The translations under genes and the position numbers were made by a program. A DNA stretch of 64,000 bases, from NCBI GenBank assembly GCA_013213745.1, contig JABSQH010000005.1, positions 1-64,000 on the forward strand, read 5' to 3'. The DNA comes from Ilumatobacteraceae bacterium. Its GTDB lineage: Bacteria > Actinomycetota > Acidimicrobiia > Acidimicrobiales > Ilumatobacteraceae. The notes under the pieces were generated by a model that did not search any database, was not told where the DNA came from, and was given only the letters and a program-made list of their open reading frames with translations. Positions 21,723-30,476 of the stretch are shown piece by piece. The first letter of the stretch is position 1. Every line of letters starts with the position of its first letter.

Positions 21723-24338
21723 TCACTTCTTGAAGGCGTGGGCGGCTTTCTCGGCGAGGGCGAGCGCGTCGGCGATGCCGGCGGGGTTCTTGCCGCCGGC
21801 GGTGGCGATGTCGCCCTTGCCGCCGCCTCCGCCACCAACGGCCTTGGCCGCGTCGCGAACGAGTGCTGACGCCGGCTCGTCTGAGCCCGGCGGCGTGGCG
21901 GCAACGAGCGACACACCGCCGGTGGGCGTCTCGCCGATCAACACGGTGACATCCACGCCCCGCTGGCGAATGGCCAGCGCCAGCTCGCGCAGGTCTCCCG
22001 GCGCCAGGCCGTCGACCTGGGCCACCACGACGCCGTCGACCGCACCATCGGCCAGCTCGCCCGCCCGACCGACCGCCAGCTGAGCGCGCAACGCCTTGAT
22101 CTCGTCGTTGAGCGACTTGACCTCGTCGACCTTGCGCTGGACGCCGTCGAGGACGTCGTCGGCGGGGGTCCCGAGGAGGCGGGCTGCGCCTGCGATCGTC
22201 TGTGCGTCGCGTTGCAACAGGGCCACCGTGTCGCCCGCGCTGATCGCCTCGATGCGCCGAAGATTCGAGCCGATCGACGACTCACTCACCACCTTCACGG
22301 TGCCGATGTCGCCGGTCGCCTTCACATGGGTGCCGCCACACAGCTCGATGGATGAGCCGGCTTCGAGGACGCGCACGATGTCGCCGTATTTGTCGCCGAA
22401 GAACGCAATCGCACCGAGCGCCTCGGCTTCGTCCTTGGTCGTCTCGAAGATGCGCGTCGGCGTGTTGGCCAGCGTTTCGGCATTGGCGATGCGTTCGATC
22501 TCGGCGATCTGCTCGTCGGTGACCGGTTCATAGTGACTGAAGTCGAAGCGCAACCGATCGGGCCCGACCATCGATCCGGCTTGCTTGACATGGTCGCCCA
22601 GCACGTGCCGCAACGCGTAGTGCAGCAAGTGTGTCGCAGTGTGGTTGCGGCGAATTCGGTTGCGTCGCTCGACGTCGATGGATGCCGTCGCCGTCTGACC
22701 GGTGCGCACCTCGCCGTCGATGCGGGCGATGTGGCGACGGAGGTTGGGCAACGCAAACGTGGTGTCGACGACGTGGGCGGTACCAGTCTCGGTTTCGATC
22801 GTGCCGGTATCGCCGATTTGACCGCCGGCTTCGGCATAGAACGGCGTGCGCTCGAGAAACACTTCGACGAGATCGTCGGCGCGTTCGACCACCGCCAGCA
22901 CGCGCGATTCCGCAGCGTCCTCGCTGTAGCCGATGAACTCAGTGGTACCGAACTGCTCGACCACATCCCGGTAGGCGTCGAGCGACTCCGGCGTATCGCC
23001 GTCGTCCTTCTGCGCTGCTTTCGCCCGCTCGCGCTGGGCGGTCATATCAGCAGTGAACCCTTCGAGGTCGACCGCGACCTCGCGCTCTCCGGCGATCTCC
23101 TGAGTCAGCTCGAGGGGGAACCCATAGGTGTCGTGGAGCAGAAACGCCGTCGAGCCCGCCAATTCGTCGGCATCGGCGGCCAAGGCATCGTCGAGGATCG
23201 TGAGCCCGTTGCGCAGCGTGGCCCGAAATCGCTCCTCTTCACGACCGACGACGTTCGTGATGAAGTCGCGGTTCTTGACCACTTCGGGGTAGGCGTTGCC
23301 CATCACATCGACGGCGACGTCGACCAGCCGCGGCATCACGAGGTTCTCGGTGCCGAGCAGGTAGGCGTAACGCACGGCACGGCGGATGATGCGCCGCAGC
23401 ACGTAGCCGCGCGCCTCGTTCGAGGGAAACACGCCGTCGTTGACCAGCATCGTGCTCGACCGGGCGTGCTCGGCCAGGACCCGCATGGCGAAGCTGTCGC
23501 GGTCGTCGTAGTCGCCGACTCGGTACGAGCGGCCCGTGATCGAACATGCCTCGTCGAGCAGCGGCTGCATCAGGTCGGTCTCCCACACCGAGTCGACGCC
23601 CTGGACGAGCGCGAGGATGCGTTCGAGCCCGGCCCCCGTGTCGATCGACGGCGCCGGCAACGGTTCGCGACTGCCGTCGGGCGCTTGGTCGAACTGCATG
23701 AAGACGAGGTTCCAGAACTCCATGAACCGATCGCCGGCGGGGTCGTTGCGCGGCCCCCCATCCGGGCCGAAATCGGGGCCCCGGTCGATGTGGATCTCGC
23801 TACACGGCCCGCACGGGCCAGTGTCGCCCATCTGCCAATAGTTGTCGGCGTCGCCGAGACGCTGAATGCGGTCCATCGGCACACCGACGGTGTCGTGCCA
23901 GATCTGCTCGGCTTCGTCATCGCTCTCGTGCACGGTGATCCAGAGGCGGTCACCGTCGAATCCCCATCCGCCGTTCGCAGGGTCACCCGTGACCAGATCC
24001 CAGCTCCACGGGATGACCGATTCCTTGAAGTAATCGCCGAAGCTGAAGTTGCCGAGCATCTCGAAGAACACGAGATGGCGCTTCGTGCGGCCGACGTCGT
24101 CAAGGTCGTTGTGCTTGCCGCCCGCCCGGGCGCACTTCTGCGAGCTGACCGCCCGCTTGTAGGGCGACTGTTCGTCGCCGACGAAGTACGGCTTGAACGG
24201 CACCATGCCAGCCACGTTGAACAGCACGGTCGGATCGTGAGGAATCAAGCTGGCCGAGGGCACCTTCACGTGGTCTTTGGCCGCGAAGAAGTCCCGAAAG
24301 GAGTCGCGGAGTTGATCTGCGGTCATGCGCTCGGCCAT
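21723..24338 (-). CDS. alaS: Alanyl-tRNA synthetase
   Basis: AlaS charges tRNA-Ala and edits misacylated Ser and Gly. The 871-residue product has the class II core (KVPSASLIPHDPTVLFNVAGMVPFKP), the editing-domain zinc ligands in NHTATHLLHYALR and CGGTHVKATGDIG, and a C-terminal domain with a glycine-rich GGGGGGKGDIATAGG. A second ATG four codons in is an alternative start. A TAGGCT box ends 9 bases upstream of 24338. It is the most upstream gene of the minus-strand series and diverges from the cysteine-rich gene at 24424. Confidence 0.97.
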   Translation of the reverse strand: MAERMTADQLRDSFRDFFAAKDHVKVPSASLIPHDPTVLFNVAGMVPFKPYFVGDEQSPYKRAVSSQKCARAGGKHNDLDDVGRTKRHLVFFEMLGNFSFGDYFKESVIPWSWDLVTGDPANGGWGFDGDRLWITVHESDDEAEQIWHDTVGVPMDRIQRLGDADNYWQMGDTGPCGPCSEIHIDRGPDFGPDGGPRNDPAGDRFMEFWNLVFMQFDQAPDGSREPLPAPSIDTGAGLERILALVQGVDSVWETDLMQPLLDEACSITGRSYRVGDYDDRDSFAMRVLAEHARSSTMLVNDGVFPSNEARGYVLRRIIRRAVRYAYLLGTENLVMPRLVDVAVDVMGNAYPEVVKNRDFITNVVGREEERFRATLRNGLTILDDALAADADELAGSTAFLLHDTYGFPLELTQEIAGEREVAVDLEGFTADMTAQRERAKAAQKDDGDTPESLDAYRDVVEQFGTTEFIGYSEDAAESRVLAVVERADDLVEVFLERTPFYAEAGGQIGDTGTIETETGTAHVVDTTFALPNLRRHIARIDGEVRTGQTATASIDVERRNRIRRNHTATHLLHYALRHVLGDHVKQAGSMVGPDRLRFDFSHYEPVTDEQIAEIERIANAETLANTPTRIFETTKDEAEALGAIAFFGDKYGDIVRVLEAGSSIELCGGTHVKATGDIGTVKVVSESSIGSNLRRIEAISAGDTVALLQRDAQTIAGAARLLGTPADDVLDGVQRKVDEVKSLNDEIKALRAQLAVGRAGELADGAVDGVVVAQVDGLAPGDLRELALAIRQRGVDVTVLIGETPTGGVSLVAATPPGSDEPASALVRDAAKAVGGGGGGKGDIATAGGKNPAGIADALALAEKAAHAFKK

Positions 24339-24423
24339 GCGAGCTGGAGCCTACCGATCGCTCCGCACACCGATGCTGCTGGTATCGAACCGTGCGCCCG
24401 GGGGCTCTAGCGTGTGTTCCGAC

Positions 24424-25182
24424 ATGAGCGGCTCTTCGATCGATGCCCACGAGGATCTCCACGAGTGGATCAGCTTCGACGACCCGGACGAACACCGCAC
24501 GTGGGTGTTCGACGCGACGTTTCTCCGGTCGAGCTACACCTGTATCTACGGGCGGGGCTGTCCGGGGATCGACGACGAACCGGCGCCGCAGAAGTCCATC
24601 GGCTGTTGCCAGCACGGCGCACACTTCGTCGACAGCGGCGACGTGGCCAACGTCGACGCCCGTTTCGAGCGTCTCGATGCGGGCGTGATGCAGTTCTACA
24701 AGAAGGCCAAGAAAAAGGGGTACCGCAGGCCCGGTGATCCCGACGACGAAGGGCAGCCGACGATCGTGACGCGGACGGTCGACAACGCGTGCATCTTCCT
24801 CAACCGACCCGGCTTTGCGGGCGGAACCGGCTGTGCGCTGCACATCGCTGCGCTCGAAGCCGGCGAACGACCACTCGACTGGAAGCCAGAAGTGTGTTGG
24901 CAGGTGCCGCTCCGCCTCGAACACTCATCCGACGAGTCCGGGCACGTGACGAGTCGTCTGCGCGAGTGGAAACGACGCGACTGGGGCGAGGGCGGCGACG
25001 ACTTCGCCTGGTGGTGCACCGAAGAGGCCACTGCCTTCGTCGGCAGCGAACCGCTCTACCGCAGCAGTCGAGATGAGATCGTCGAGCTCGTCGGTGAGCA
25101 CATCTACGCCCTCCTCGTCCCGCTGCTGGAACGCTCGAACTGGGTGCCACTACCGCATCCGTCGGTACGCCGTCCGCTCTGA
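24424..25182 (+). CDS. Cysteine-rich protein of unknown function
   Basis: I do not recognise a named family with certainty. The 252-residue soluble protein has eight cysteines in a pattern that looks like metal or Fe-S binding: Cys40 and Cys46 in CIYGRGC, Cys61-Cys62 followed by His64 and His67 in GCCQHGAH, then NACIFLNRPGFAGGTGC, PEVCWQVPLR and WWCTEE. The spacing resembles the YkgJ/DUF3109 group of putative zinc or Fe-S proteins. No signal peptide or membrane helix is seen. The ATG at 24424 follows a TAGCGT box by 10 bases; an in-frame GTG at 24412 is an alternative. It diverges from alaS. Confidence 0.8.
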   Translation: MSGSSIDAHEDLHEWISFDDPDEHRTWVFDATFLRSSYTCIYGRGCPGIDDEPAPQKSIGCCQHGAHFVDSGDVANVDARFERLDAGVMQFYKKAKKKGYRRPGDPDDEGQPTIVTRTVDNACIFLNRPGFAGGTGCALHIAALEAGERPLDWKPEVCWQVPLRLEHSSDESGHVTSRLREWKRRDWGEGGDDFAWWCTEEATAFVGSEPLYRSSRDEIVELVGEHIYALLVPLLERSNWVPLPHPSVRRPL

Positions 25183-25234
25183 TCTCGGCATCGTTGACAC
25201 CCGGCCGGGAGTCGCCCCCAGGGGGTACGTCGCC

Positions 25235-25432
25235 TCAGTCGTCGACAGTGTCGTCTTCGTCGTCGAAGGTGACGCCGTACTTCTCCGCCAGAGCGGCGTA
25301 CTCGTCGTCCTCGGACGGCTCGCGATCGGACCGCTCACTCGGACCCTCGCCGAGACCCAGATCGAATGCCGCCGGGCCGGACTGCTTCAATTTTCTCGCC
25401 TCTTCGAACCGGCGATGACGACCCTTTTTCAC
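25235..25432 (-). CDS. DUF3073-like small protein
   Basis: The 65-residue product starts at GTG 25432 with GGGAG seven bases upstream. It has a basic N-terminus (VKKGRHRRFEEARKLKQ) and an acidic C-terminus (EYAALAEKYGVTFDDEDD). This basic-head, YA..Y, acidic-tail layout matches DUF3073 proteins found widely in actinobacteria, whose role is unknown. Upstream at 25473-25478 is a good -10 hexamer, so it is probably monocistronic. Confidence 0.75.
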   Translation of the reverse strand: MKKGRHRRFEEARKLKQSGPAAFDLGLGEGPSERSDREPSEDDEYAALAEKYGVTFDDEDDTVDD

Positions 25433-25472
25433 GTCAGGGCTCCCAAGTCTCGCGATGTGACAACAGCGCACG

Positions 25473-25478
25473 ATTGTA
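25473..25478 (-). promoter_or_regulatory. Candidate -10 box for the DUF3073 gene
   Basis: The minus strand reads TACAAT, five of six matches to TATAAT. Transcription would start near 25466 and leave a 34-base leader with GGGAG before the GTG start. No matching -35 box is evident. The rest of 25433-25591, between this gene and the divergent ParA gene, shows no other structure. Confidence 0.4.
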
Positions 25479-25591
25479 CCCGGCCGAGTCGATATTGCGC
25501 GGATCGTACGAATCATCCCCGCCAACACATTTCAGTCAACTCATCCGCGGCAAATGATCGCGATGAGCTCGATGTGCGACCATGAAAGACG

Positions 25592-26362
25592 ATGACGGCG
25601 ATGCGCCAGCGAACGTTCGCGGTGATCAACCAGAAAGGTGGCGTCGGCAAGACGACGGTCACGCTCGGGCTGACATCGGCCGCCGATGCAGCCGGCGCGC
25701 GCGTCTTGGTGATCGATCTCGACCCGCAGGGCTCGACGAGCTGGGTCCTCGGCGTCGACCCGCAGACGGCGACGGCCAGCGCCATCGATCGGGAAGTGTC
25801 GCTCGCCGACGCTGCTCAGCCGTCGAGCTGGTCACCGCGCATCGATGTGGTCCCGGCCACCGGGCGACTCCAGGCCGTCGACGGCGGCCCACTGCCACCG
25901 TTGGCCGAACGGCTCGGCCAGCTCGACGCCGACGATCAGGCCGACTACGACGCCGTTCTGATCGACTGCCCGCCATCACTCGGGGCGCTGACGGTCGGCG
26001 CGCTCAGCGCAGCGCGCCATGCGCTCATGGTGGTCGAACCATCGGCCCTCGGCTTGCGCGGCATCGGCGGCATCGCCGATGCCATCGACGAAGTGTGGGA
26101 CCGTCACAACCCCGATCTGGAGCTGTCCGGAGTCATTCTCAACCGCGTTCCCGCATCGTCGAACGAGGCGTCCCGCCGGCAGGCGGAGCTCGCCCGCATC
26201 GTCGGCACGTCGACGATCTGGCGGCCCTCCGTCCCGCAGCGGGTGATCCTCAACGAGGCAATTGGTGCTCGCCGACCGATCCACAGTTACGGCTGGCGCG
26301 CCGCCGACTCGATCGCCGCGTTCGACGAGTTGTGGCCCCATGTCGCATTGCGGGCTCGCTGA
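25592..26362 (+). CDS. Orphan ParA/Soj-type ATPase
   Basis: The 256-residue product has the deviant Walker A motif KGGVGKTT (residues 15-22), Walker A' VLVIDLDPQGSTSWVLG, and Walker B YDAVLIDCPPSLG, which define the ParA/MinD class. Such ATPases position DNA or protein cargo by cycling on the nucleoid. There is no parB, parS-like repeat or gidB-rnpA context nearby, so this is not the chromosomal partition locus. An internal ATG at 25601 is an alternative start. The cargo is unknown. Confidence 0.85.
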   Translation: MTAMRQRTFAVINQKGGVGKTTVTLGLTSAADAAGARVLVIDLDPQGSTSWVLGVDPQTATASAIDREVSLADAAQPSSWSPRIDVVPATGRLQAVDGGPLPPLAERLGQLDADDQADYDAVLIDCPPSLGALTVGALSAARHALMVVEPSALGLRGIGGIADAIDEVWDRHNPDLELSGVILNRVPASSNEASRRQAELARIVGTSTIWRPSVPQRVILNEAIGARRPIHSYGWRAADSIAAFDELWPHVALRAR

Positions 26363-26441
26363 CAGCGACCGCTGTCATGGAGATCACCGCGCTCGACCAA
26401 GACCTCCTCGACGGCGAACGATTCTTCGTGGAACGCCGGGC

Positions 26442-27686
26442 CTACGCCCGCTGGGCCGCAATCCACTCCGTACCGAAGTCGATCAACTCGCGCATCGGCA
26501 CGCGTTGTGCCTGCCCGGCACCGAGCGATGTCGAGGCAAGCGAGCCTCCGGCGGCCACGTATGCCGTGGCCAGCGCGGGAAAGTCGTCCTCGTCGTAGTC
26601 GACATGGCGGTACTCCACCCACTGCCGCCGCCCGTCGACCACGAGCGGCACCCCATCGTCGATCATCGGCGCGGCGTCGCCGAGAGCGCGCAGCTCGGCG
26701 GGGTGCAGCGAGGTGTTGTTGTCGTGGCCCACTCCGAGCAACACAATGTCCGCTCCAGCGGCGTACAGGCGGCCCAGCGGCGAGTCGTCGCCGAGGCCGG
26801 CCTCGAGCCGGTGTGGTTGCATCAACTCGGCGGCGCGTGGTCCACGCGCGACGAACCCGACTGCTGGATGACCGCTGTACACGGACTCCGGAAGACGAGC
26901 AAGGCACTCGGCGACCGCGCCCATTCCCCGAAACGGCGTGGACGCAGGATCGTATGGCGGCCAGTTGTTGCGGATCGTCGGCCACCAGGCCGCGGGGACC
27001 GGGGGTGCCTGCCAGTGGGATGGGTCGCTCGCTCCGGTCTGGGCGGGCATCACCGTCGTGCCGGCCGCACCCACTGCGGCCCCGAGCGCTGCGACCACAG
27101 CGGGAGCACCACCGACCACCCATCCGAGCCTCGACAACGAGCAGTGGACGACGACGATCGAACCTGGAGTCACACCCAGGCGGCCGAGTGCCGCCTCGAC
27201 GTCGTGTTGTGTCGTCGGCTCCTCGACCGCTCCGATCGCAGCCGACTCTGACGATGCCGCCCCGGCGGACGGTGACGATGCCGCCCCGGCGGACGGTGAC
27301 GATGCCGCCCCGGCGGACGGTGACGATGCCGCCGGCGTGGCCTGGTGAAACCAGCAACGCCAACCCGAGTCGGTCTCCCGCCACCAACTCGTGCGATACG
27401 CAGCGGGCGCGCCACCAGTCGTGTAGCGGACCACGACAACCCCGTCAGCGACGGTCTCGACCCGCATCTCGCCGACGATGACATCGTCCACGGCCGGGTC
27501 ATCACGCAGCGCCGCGATGACCTCGGCGCGGGTCCGCGGACGACCGGACTTGCCGATCTCGGTGAAGTCCTCGGCCAACAACGCGCAGACACGGTCCGCA
27601 TCGGCTCGACACGCGGAATCGAGCAGTTCCCGCTCGAGCGCAACCACGCGCTCGGGCGCTGCGTGTTCTCCACGAGAGTCGGCCAT
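26442..27686 (-). CDS. Fusion of NTF2-like (DUF4440) and AAC(3)-family acetyltransferase domains
   Basis: The 414-residue product has two domains. Residues 1-118 match the SnoaL/DUF4440 NTF2-like fold (ELLDSACRADADRVCALLAEDF, then WWRETDSGWRCWFHQATP). Residues 158-414 match AAC(3) antibiotic N-acetyltransferases: VHCSLSRLGWVVGGAPAVV, TTVMPAQTGASDPS, SGHPAVGFVARGP and LLGVGHDNNTSLHPAE. The linker (119-150) is SSPSAGAA repeated three times, encoded by a 24-base minisatellite. AAC(3) enzymes acetylate the 3-amino group of aminoglycosides with acetyl-CoA, but family members with other or unknown substrates exist, so resistance is not implied. It lies 54 bases after rnd. Confidence 0.85.
   Translation of the reverse strand: MADSRGEHAAPERVVALERELLDSACRADADRVCALLAEDFTEIGKSGRPRTRAEVIAALRDDPAVDDVIVGEMRVETVADGVVVVRYTTGGAPAAYRTSWWRETDSGWRCWFHQATPAASSPSAGAASSPSAGAASSPSAGAASSESAAIGAVEEPTTQHDVEAALGRLGVTPGSIVVVHCSLSRLGWVVGGAPAVVAALGAAVGAAGTTVMPAQTGASDPSHWQAPPVPAAWWPTIRNNWPPYDPASTPFRGMGAVAECLARLPESVYSGHPAVGFVARGPRAAELMQPHRLEAGLGDDSPLGRLYAAGADIVLLGVGHDNNTSLHPAELRALGDAAPMIDDGVPLVVDGRRQWVEYRHVDYDEDDFPALATAYVAAGGSLASTSLGAGQAQRVPMRELIDFGTEWIAAQRA
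27250..27333. repeat. 24-base minisatellite in the AAC(3) fusion linker
   Basis: Three perfect copies of GACGATGCCGCCCCGGCGGACGGT (units at 27250, 27274 and 27298) are followed by a half unit to 27333. The unit is a multiple of three, so copy-number change keeps the reading frame and would only lengthen or shorten the Ser-Pro-Ala linker of the fusion protein. Confidence 0.95.
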
Positions 27687-27740
27687 CTCGAGGCCGACCG
27701 TATCCCCCGGCCGCAGACGCCTGCGGCTGGGTTCACCTTG

Positions 27741-28931
27741 CTACGGGGCCGGCAGCAGCTTGAGTCGGCCTTCGCCGTCGAATGTCAGTCCCGCTCGTCC
27801 GGACGTGAGGGCGCGAATCCCGTCGCCGAGCAGATCGGCGCGCCATCCCGATGCCAACCGCGCATCGTCGTCGCCGCGCAGGAACGCCACGATGTCGGCA
27901 CGTGTCGCCAGCAAGGCATTGTCGATCGCCTCGTCTCGCGACAGTTGGCTGACCCAGGCGGAGATCAACGTGATCGCTGGGCGAAGATTCCGGTCCAAGT
28001 CGTCGACAGAGGGAGGCGGATCTGGCGCAGCGGCGTTCTTCGCAGCACGCACCGCCTCGAGGAGCTCCTCTGCGAACGCGCCTCTGGCGTACCGGTCGTC
28101 GACGCCGCGGGCCTGCGACAGCTCAGTTGTCGTGGTCGGTCGGCGTTGGGCGATGCCGAGCACAGCGAGATCGGGCAGCACATGCCGGGCCGGCACGTCG
28201 GTGCGCATCGCCCGCCGCTCGCGCCACGCAGCCACCGAACAGGCGACCCCCCGAGCCGCTGGCCGCAACGACCGGGCGTCGCGGATCTTGAGCCACGCAT
28301 GTTCGGGTTCGGCGCCGCTCACCGGGCGCGTCCGCAGTTCCTCGCAGGCATCGAGCGCCCAGTCGATGCGCCCCCGGTCGGCGAGCTGGGCGACCAACCG
28401 ATCGTGCACCTCGAGCAAATACTCGACGTCGACAGCCGCGTATTGCTTCTGGTTGTCGGTCAGCGGGCGGCGCAACCAATCGGTGAGCCGGTCACCCTTC
28501 GCCGGCGTGACCCCGAGCTCGCCTTGCAGCAGGTTGGCCAACGACGGTGTCCCGTAGCCCACGAACCCTGCTGCGAGTTGCGTGTCGAACAGCTGCTGCG
28601 GCACCGATCCGACCGAGTGGGTCAGCACATCGAGATCTTGCTGAGCGGCATGTGCCACGCAGAGTGCTGACGAGCCGAAGACGGCATCGAACGCCTTGAT
28701 GTCGACCGCCAGCGGGTCGATCAATGCGAGCTCCTGCCGGCCGTCGCCGTGCCATGCCACCTGCACGAGCGCCAGCTTGGGGTAGTACGTACGTTCGCGG
28801 TGGAACTCGGTGTCGAGTGCATAGCGCGGCGCCCTGATCAGCTCGGCCACGATGCGGTCGAGGTCGGCCTGTTCATCGACCCACCGATAGTCGATGGGTG
28901 GTGGCGCCTTGCGGCGAGATCGGTCAGCCAT
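27741..28931 (-). CDS. rnd: Ribonuclease D
   Basis: RNase D is a 3'-5' exoribonuclease of the DEDDy class that trims tRNA precursors. The 396-residue product has ALDTEFHRERTY (first Asp and Glu), AQQDLDVL (second Asp) and DNQKQYAAVDVEYL (Tyr and last Asp). An HRDC region follows near residues 205-290. It starts 37 bases after mobA ends, on the same strand. Confidence 0.92.
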   Translation of the reverse strand: MADRSRRKAPPPIDYRWVDEQADLDRIVAELIRAPRYALDTEFHRERTYYPKLALVQVAWHGDGRQELALIDPLAVDIKAFDAVFGSSALCVAHAAQQDLDVLTHSVGSVPQQLFDTQLAAGFVGYGTPSLANLLQGELGVTPAKGDRLTDWLRRPLTDNQKQYAAVDVEYLLEVHDRLVAQLADRGRIDWALDACEELRTRPVSGAEPEHAWLKIRDARSLRPAARGVACSVAAWRERRAMRTDVPARHVLPDLAVLGIAQRRPTTTTELSQARGVDDRYARGAFAEELLEAVRAAKNAAAPDPPPSVDDLDRNLRPAITLISAWVSQLSRDEAIDNALLATRADIVAFLRGDDDARLASGWRADLLGDGIRALTSGRAGLTFDGEGRLKLLPAP

Positions 28932-28968
28932 TGCGTCGGGCGGTTCCGGTCATCACAGCACGCTCAGG

Positions 28969-29589
28969 CTACCGACCGCCGGCGCAGCCATCGGTCACCG
29001 AACGGTCCGCGTCGGTCGCTTCGACCGACAACGCCTCGAGCTCCTCGGGCCGGTTGACGTTGACCACGGCCGCCGCGGACACCGCGACGTCGACGGCGGA
29101 GAGCTCGCCGATCGCTGTCTGCAGGGCTCGTCCGCCACGCTCGAAATTGGCGACGAGGGCCGAGCGCGTCCCACTTCGCCACACCGCGATCGCCGGCTCG
29201 CGTCGATCGGTTCGGGCGACGGCAACGTCGGCGGTGGGAACTGCTTCGAGGGCACCGAAGAGATCCTCGAGTACCCGTCCATCGAGCCGCGGCAGGTCGC
29301 AACCGACGACGGCGACCACGTCGTCGGGGTGCGGGAAGTGCTCGAGTGCGGTGATCACTCCACCGAGTGGGCCGTGGCCGGGATATCGGTCGGCAATCAC
29401 GTCGAATCCGAGCGGCTCGAGTTCGAGTCGGTCGCCTCCGACCAAAACGATCGGCGCCGCGTCGGCGGCCGACATCGCGGCGGCGACCCGCGCCGCCATC
29501 GGTACACCGTCGACCTCGATCACGGCCTTCGTGCGACCCATGCGTGTGCTGGACCCTCCCGACAGCACCGCACCTCGACGTACGGTCAC
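28969..29589 (-). CDS. mobA: Molybdenum cofactor guanylyltransferase (MobA-like)
   Basis: MobA adds GMP to molybdopterin. The 206-residue product has the nucleotidyltransferase signature LSGGSSTRMGRTK (residues 9-21), VVGCDLPRLDG with the metal-binding aspartate, and a C-terminal NVNRPEEL. Related MobA-like enzymes act on other nucleotide transfers, and no other molybdenum gene is in the window, so the substrate is an inference. It overlaps the DUF3151 gene by four bases. Confidence 0.85.
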   Translation of the reverse strand: MTVRRGAVLSGGSSTRMGRTKAVIEVDGVPMAARVAAAMSAADAAPIVLVGGDRLELEPLGFDVIADRYPGHGPLGGVITALEHFPHPDDVVAVVGCDLPRLDGRVLEDLFGALEAVPTADVAVARTDRREPAIAVWRSGTRSALVANFERGGRALQTAIGELSAVDVAVSAAAVVNVNRPEELEALSVEATDADRSVTDGCAGGR

Positions 29590-30017
29590 GGGACACCGCT
29601 CGGATCGAGCTGCAGCAGAAACGTCGAACAGCGCTCGGCTTCGTCCTCCTCACCGATCTCAGCAGCCATTTCGCCCAGACCTCGCAACGAGCGTAGGAAT
29701 CCGGCATTGCCCGGCTCGTTCCACCGCACGTACCCACTCCCCCGCCAGCCGTTCGCCCGCAGCGCATCGAGACCGCGGTGGTAGCCGACGCGGTATGCGG
29801 CGTATCGCTCGATCGGGTCGCGTCCGAGATCGCCGAGTTCGGCCCACGCCAGAAGGAAACGCGGCTCGGACGCCACCACGACGGCGACCGCTGCGCGGCG
29901 TTCGTCGATATCGGCGATCTGGAGCGCTTCATCGAGCGCACCCGCCAACGCGGCCGGCGGATCGGGCAACACCGTGGACGGCAAACCGTGCGACATGTGG
30001 ATCGGCTGATCGGACAT
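29586..30017 (-). CDS. DUF3151 family protein
   Basis: The function is unknown. The 143-residue soluble protein has the DUF3151 pattern: a helix pair (ALDEALQIADIDERRAAVAVVVASEPRFL), the segment YAAYRVGYHRGLDALRANGWRGSGYVRW and RSLRGLGEMAAEIGEEDEAERC. The fold looks TPR-like. The ATG at 30017 follows TACGCT by 7 bases, so the longer open frame is rejected. Confidence 0.88.
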   Translation of the reverse strand: MSDQPIHMSHGLPSTVLPDPPAALAGALDEALQIADIDERRAAVAVVVASEPRFLLAWAELGDLGRDPIERYAAYRVGYHRGLDALRANGWRGSGYVRWNEPGNAGFLRSLRGLGEMAAEIGEEDEAERCSTFLLQLDPSGVP

Positions 30018-30024
30018 CGCGGCG

Positions 30025-30030
30025 AGCGTA
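30025..30030 (-). promoter_or_regulatory. Candidate leaderless -10 box for the DUF3151 gene
   Basis: TACGCT on the minus strand, then 7 bases, then the ATG at 30017. Confidence 0.4.
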
Positions 30031-30085
30031 CTGGGGTGGTTCGCGCCACGGGTGATGATGCCACCGACCGACCGGCACCTGCGCG

Positions 30086-30091
30086 TAGGGT
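30086..30091 (+). promoter_or_regulatory. Candidate leaderless -10 box for the small membrane protein
   Basis: TAGGGT on the plus strand, then 7 bases, then the GTG at 30099. It is divergent to the DUF3151 promoter, 55 bases away. Confidence 0.45.
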
Positions 30092-30098
30092 GCACGCC

Positions 30099-30428
30099 GT
30101 GCCTGCACTCGTTGCGTTGACCCTCGACGAGGCCCGCAATATCGGCATCGCCGTCGCGGTCGGGTTCCTCGTCCTGGCCGCTGTTTCGTTCTGGCTGATG
30201 AAGACCATCGTCCAGAAGATCGTCGCCGCGGCCGTGTTGGTGATCCTGGCGTTTGCGGTGTGGACCCAGCGGGCCTCGTTGCAGGACTGCGCCGACAAGG
30301 TGGCCGGCAACTTCGAACGGGTCGGCACCGACGTGACGGTGACCGACACCGAGTGCTCGTTCTTCGGGTTCACCGTGACGATCGCCGACCCACGAGAGAG
30401 CGACGACACCGACCAAACCGACGGCTGA
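30099..30428 (+). CDS. Small two-helix membrane protein
   Basis: The 109-residue product begins VPALVALTLDEARN and has two hydrophobic segments near residues 14-31 and 35-52, separated by KTIVQK. The C-terminal half has two cysteines (QDCADK and TECSFF), which would be extracellular if both ends face outside, and an acidic tail. No family was recognised. The GTG at 30099 is chosen for its spacing from TAGGGT; an in-frame GTG lies three codons upstream. Confidence 0.7.
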   Translation: MPALVALTLDEARNIGIAVAVGFLVLAAVSFWLMKTIVQKIVAAAVLVILAFAVWTQRASLQDCADKVAGNFERVGTDVTVTDTECSFFGFTVTIADPRESDDTDQTDG

Positions 30429-30476
30429 CCGGGCGGCCGGTGCCGTCGTGAACGCGGGCGCCCTCCAGCGCAGCGA

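Noticed and set aside
22533-24410. 625-codon open frame antisense to alaS
   Set aside because: Long antisense frames are expected in high-GC DNA. The translation lacks domain motifs, and alaS on the other strand is complete.
26287-27387. Repetitive Gly/Val/Arg protein in a second frame of the AAC(3) fusion gene
   Set aside because: The repeats are only the minisatellite read in the wrong frame.
26442-27686. Calling the AAC(3) fusion an antibiotic resistance gene
   Set aside because: Family membership alone does not show aminoglycoside acetylation, and there are no mobile elements around it.
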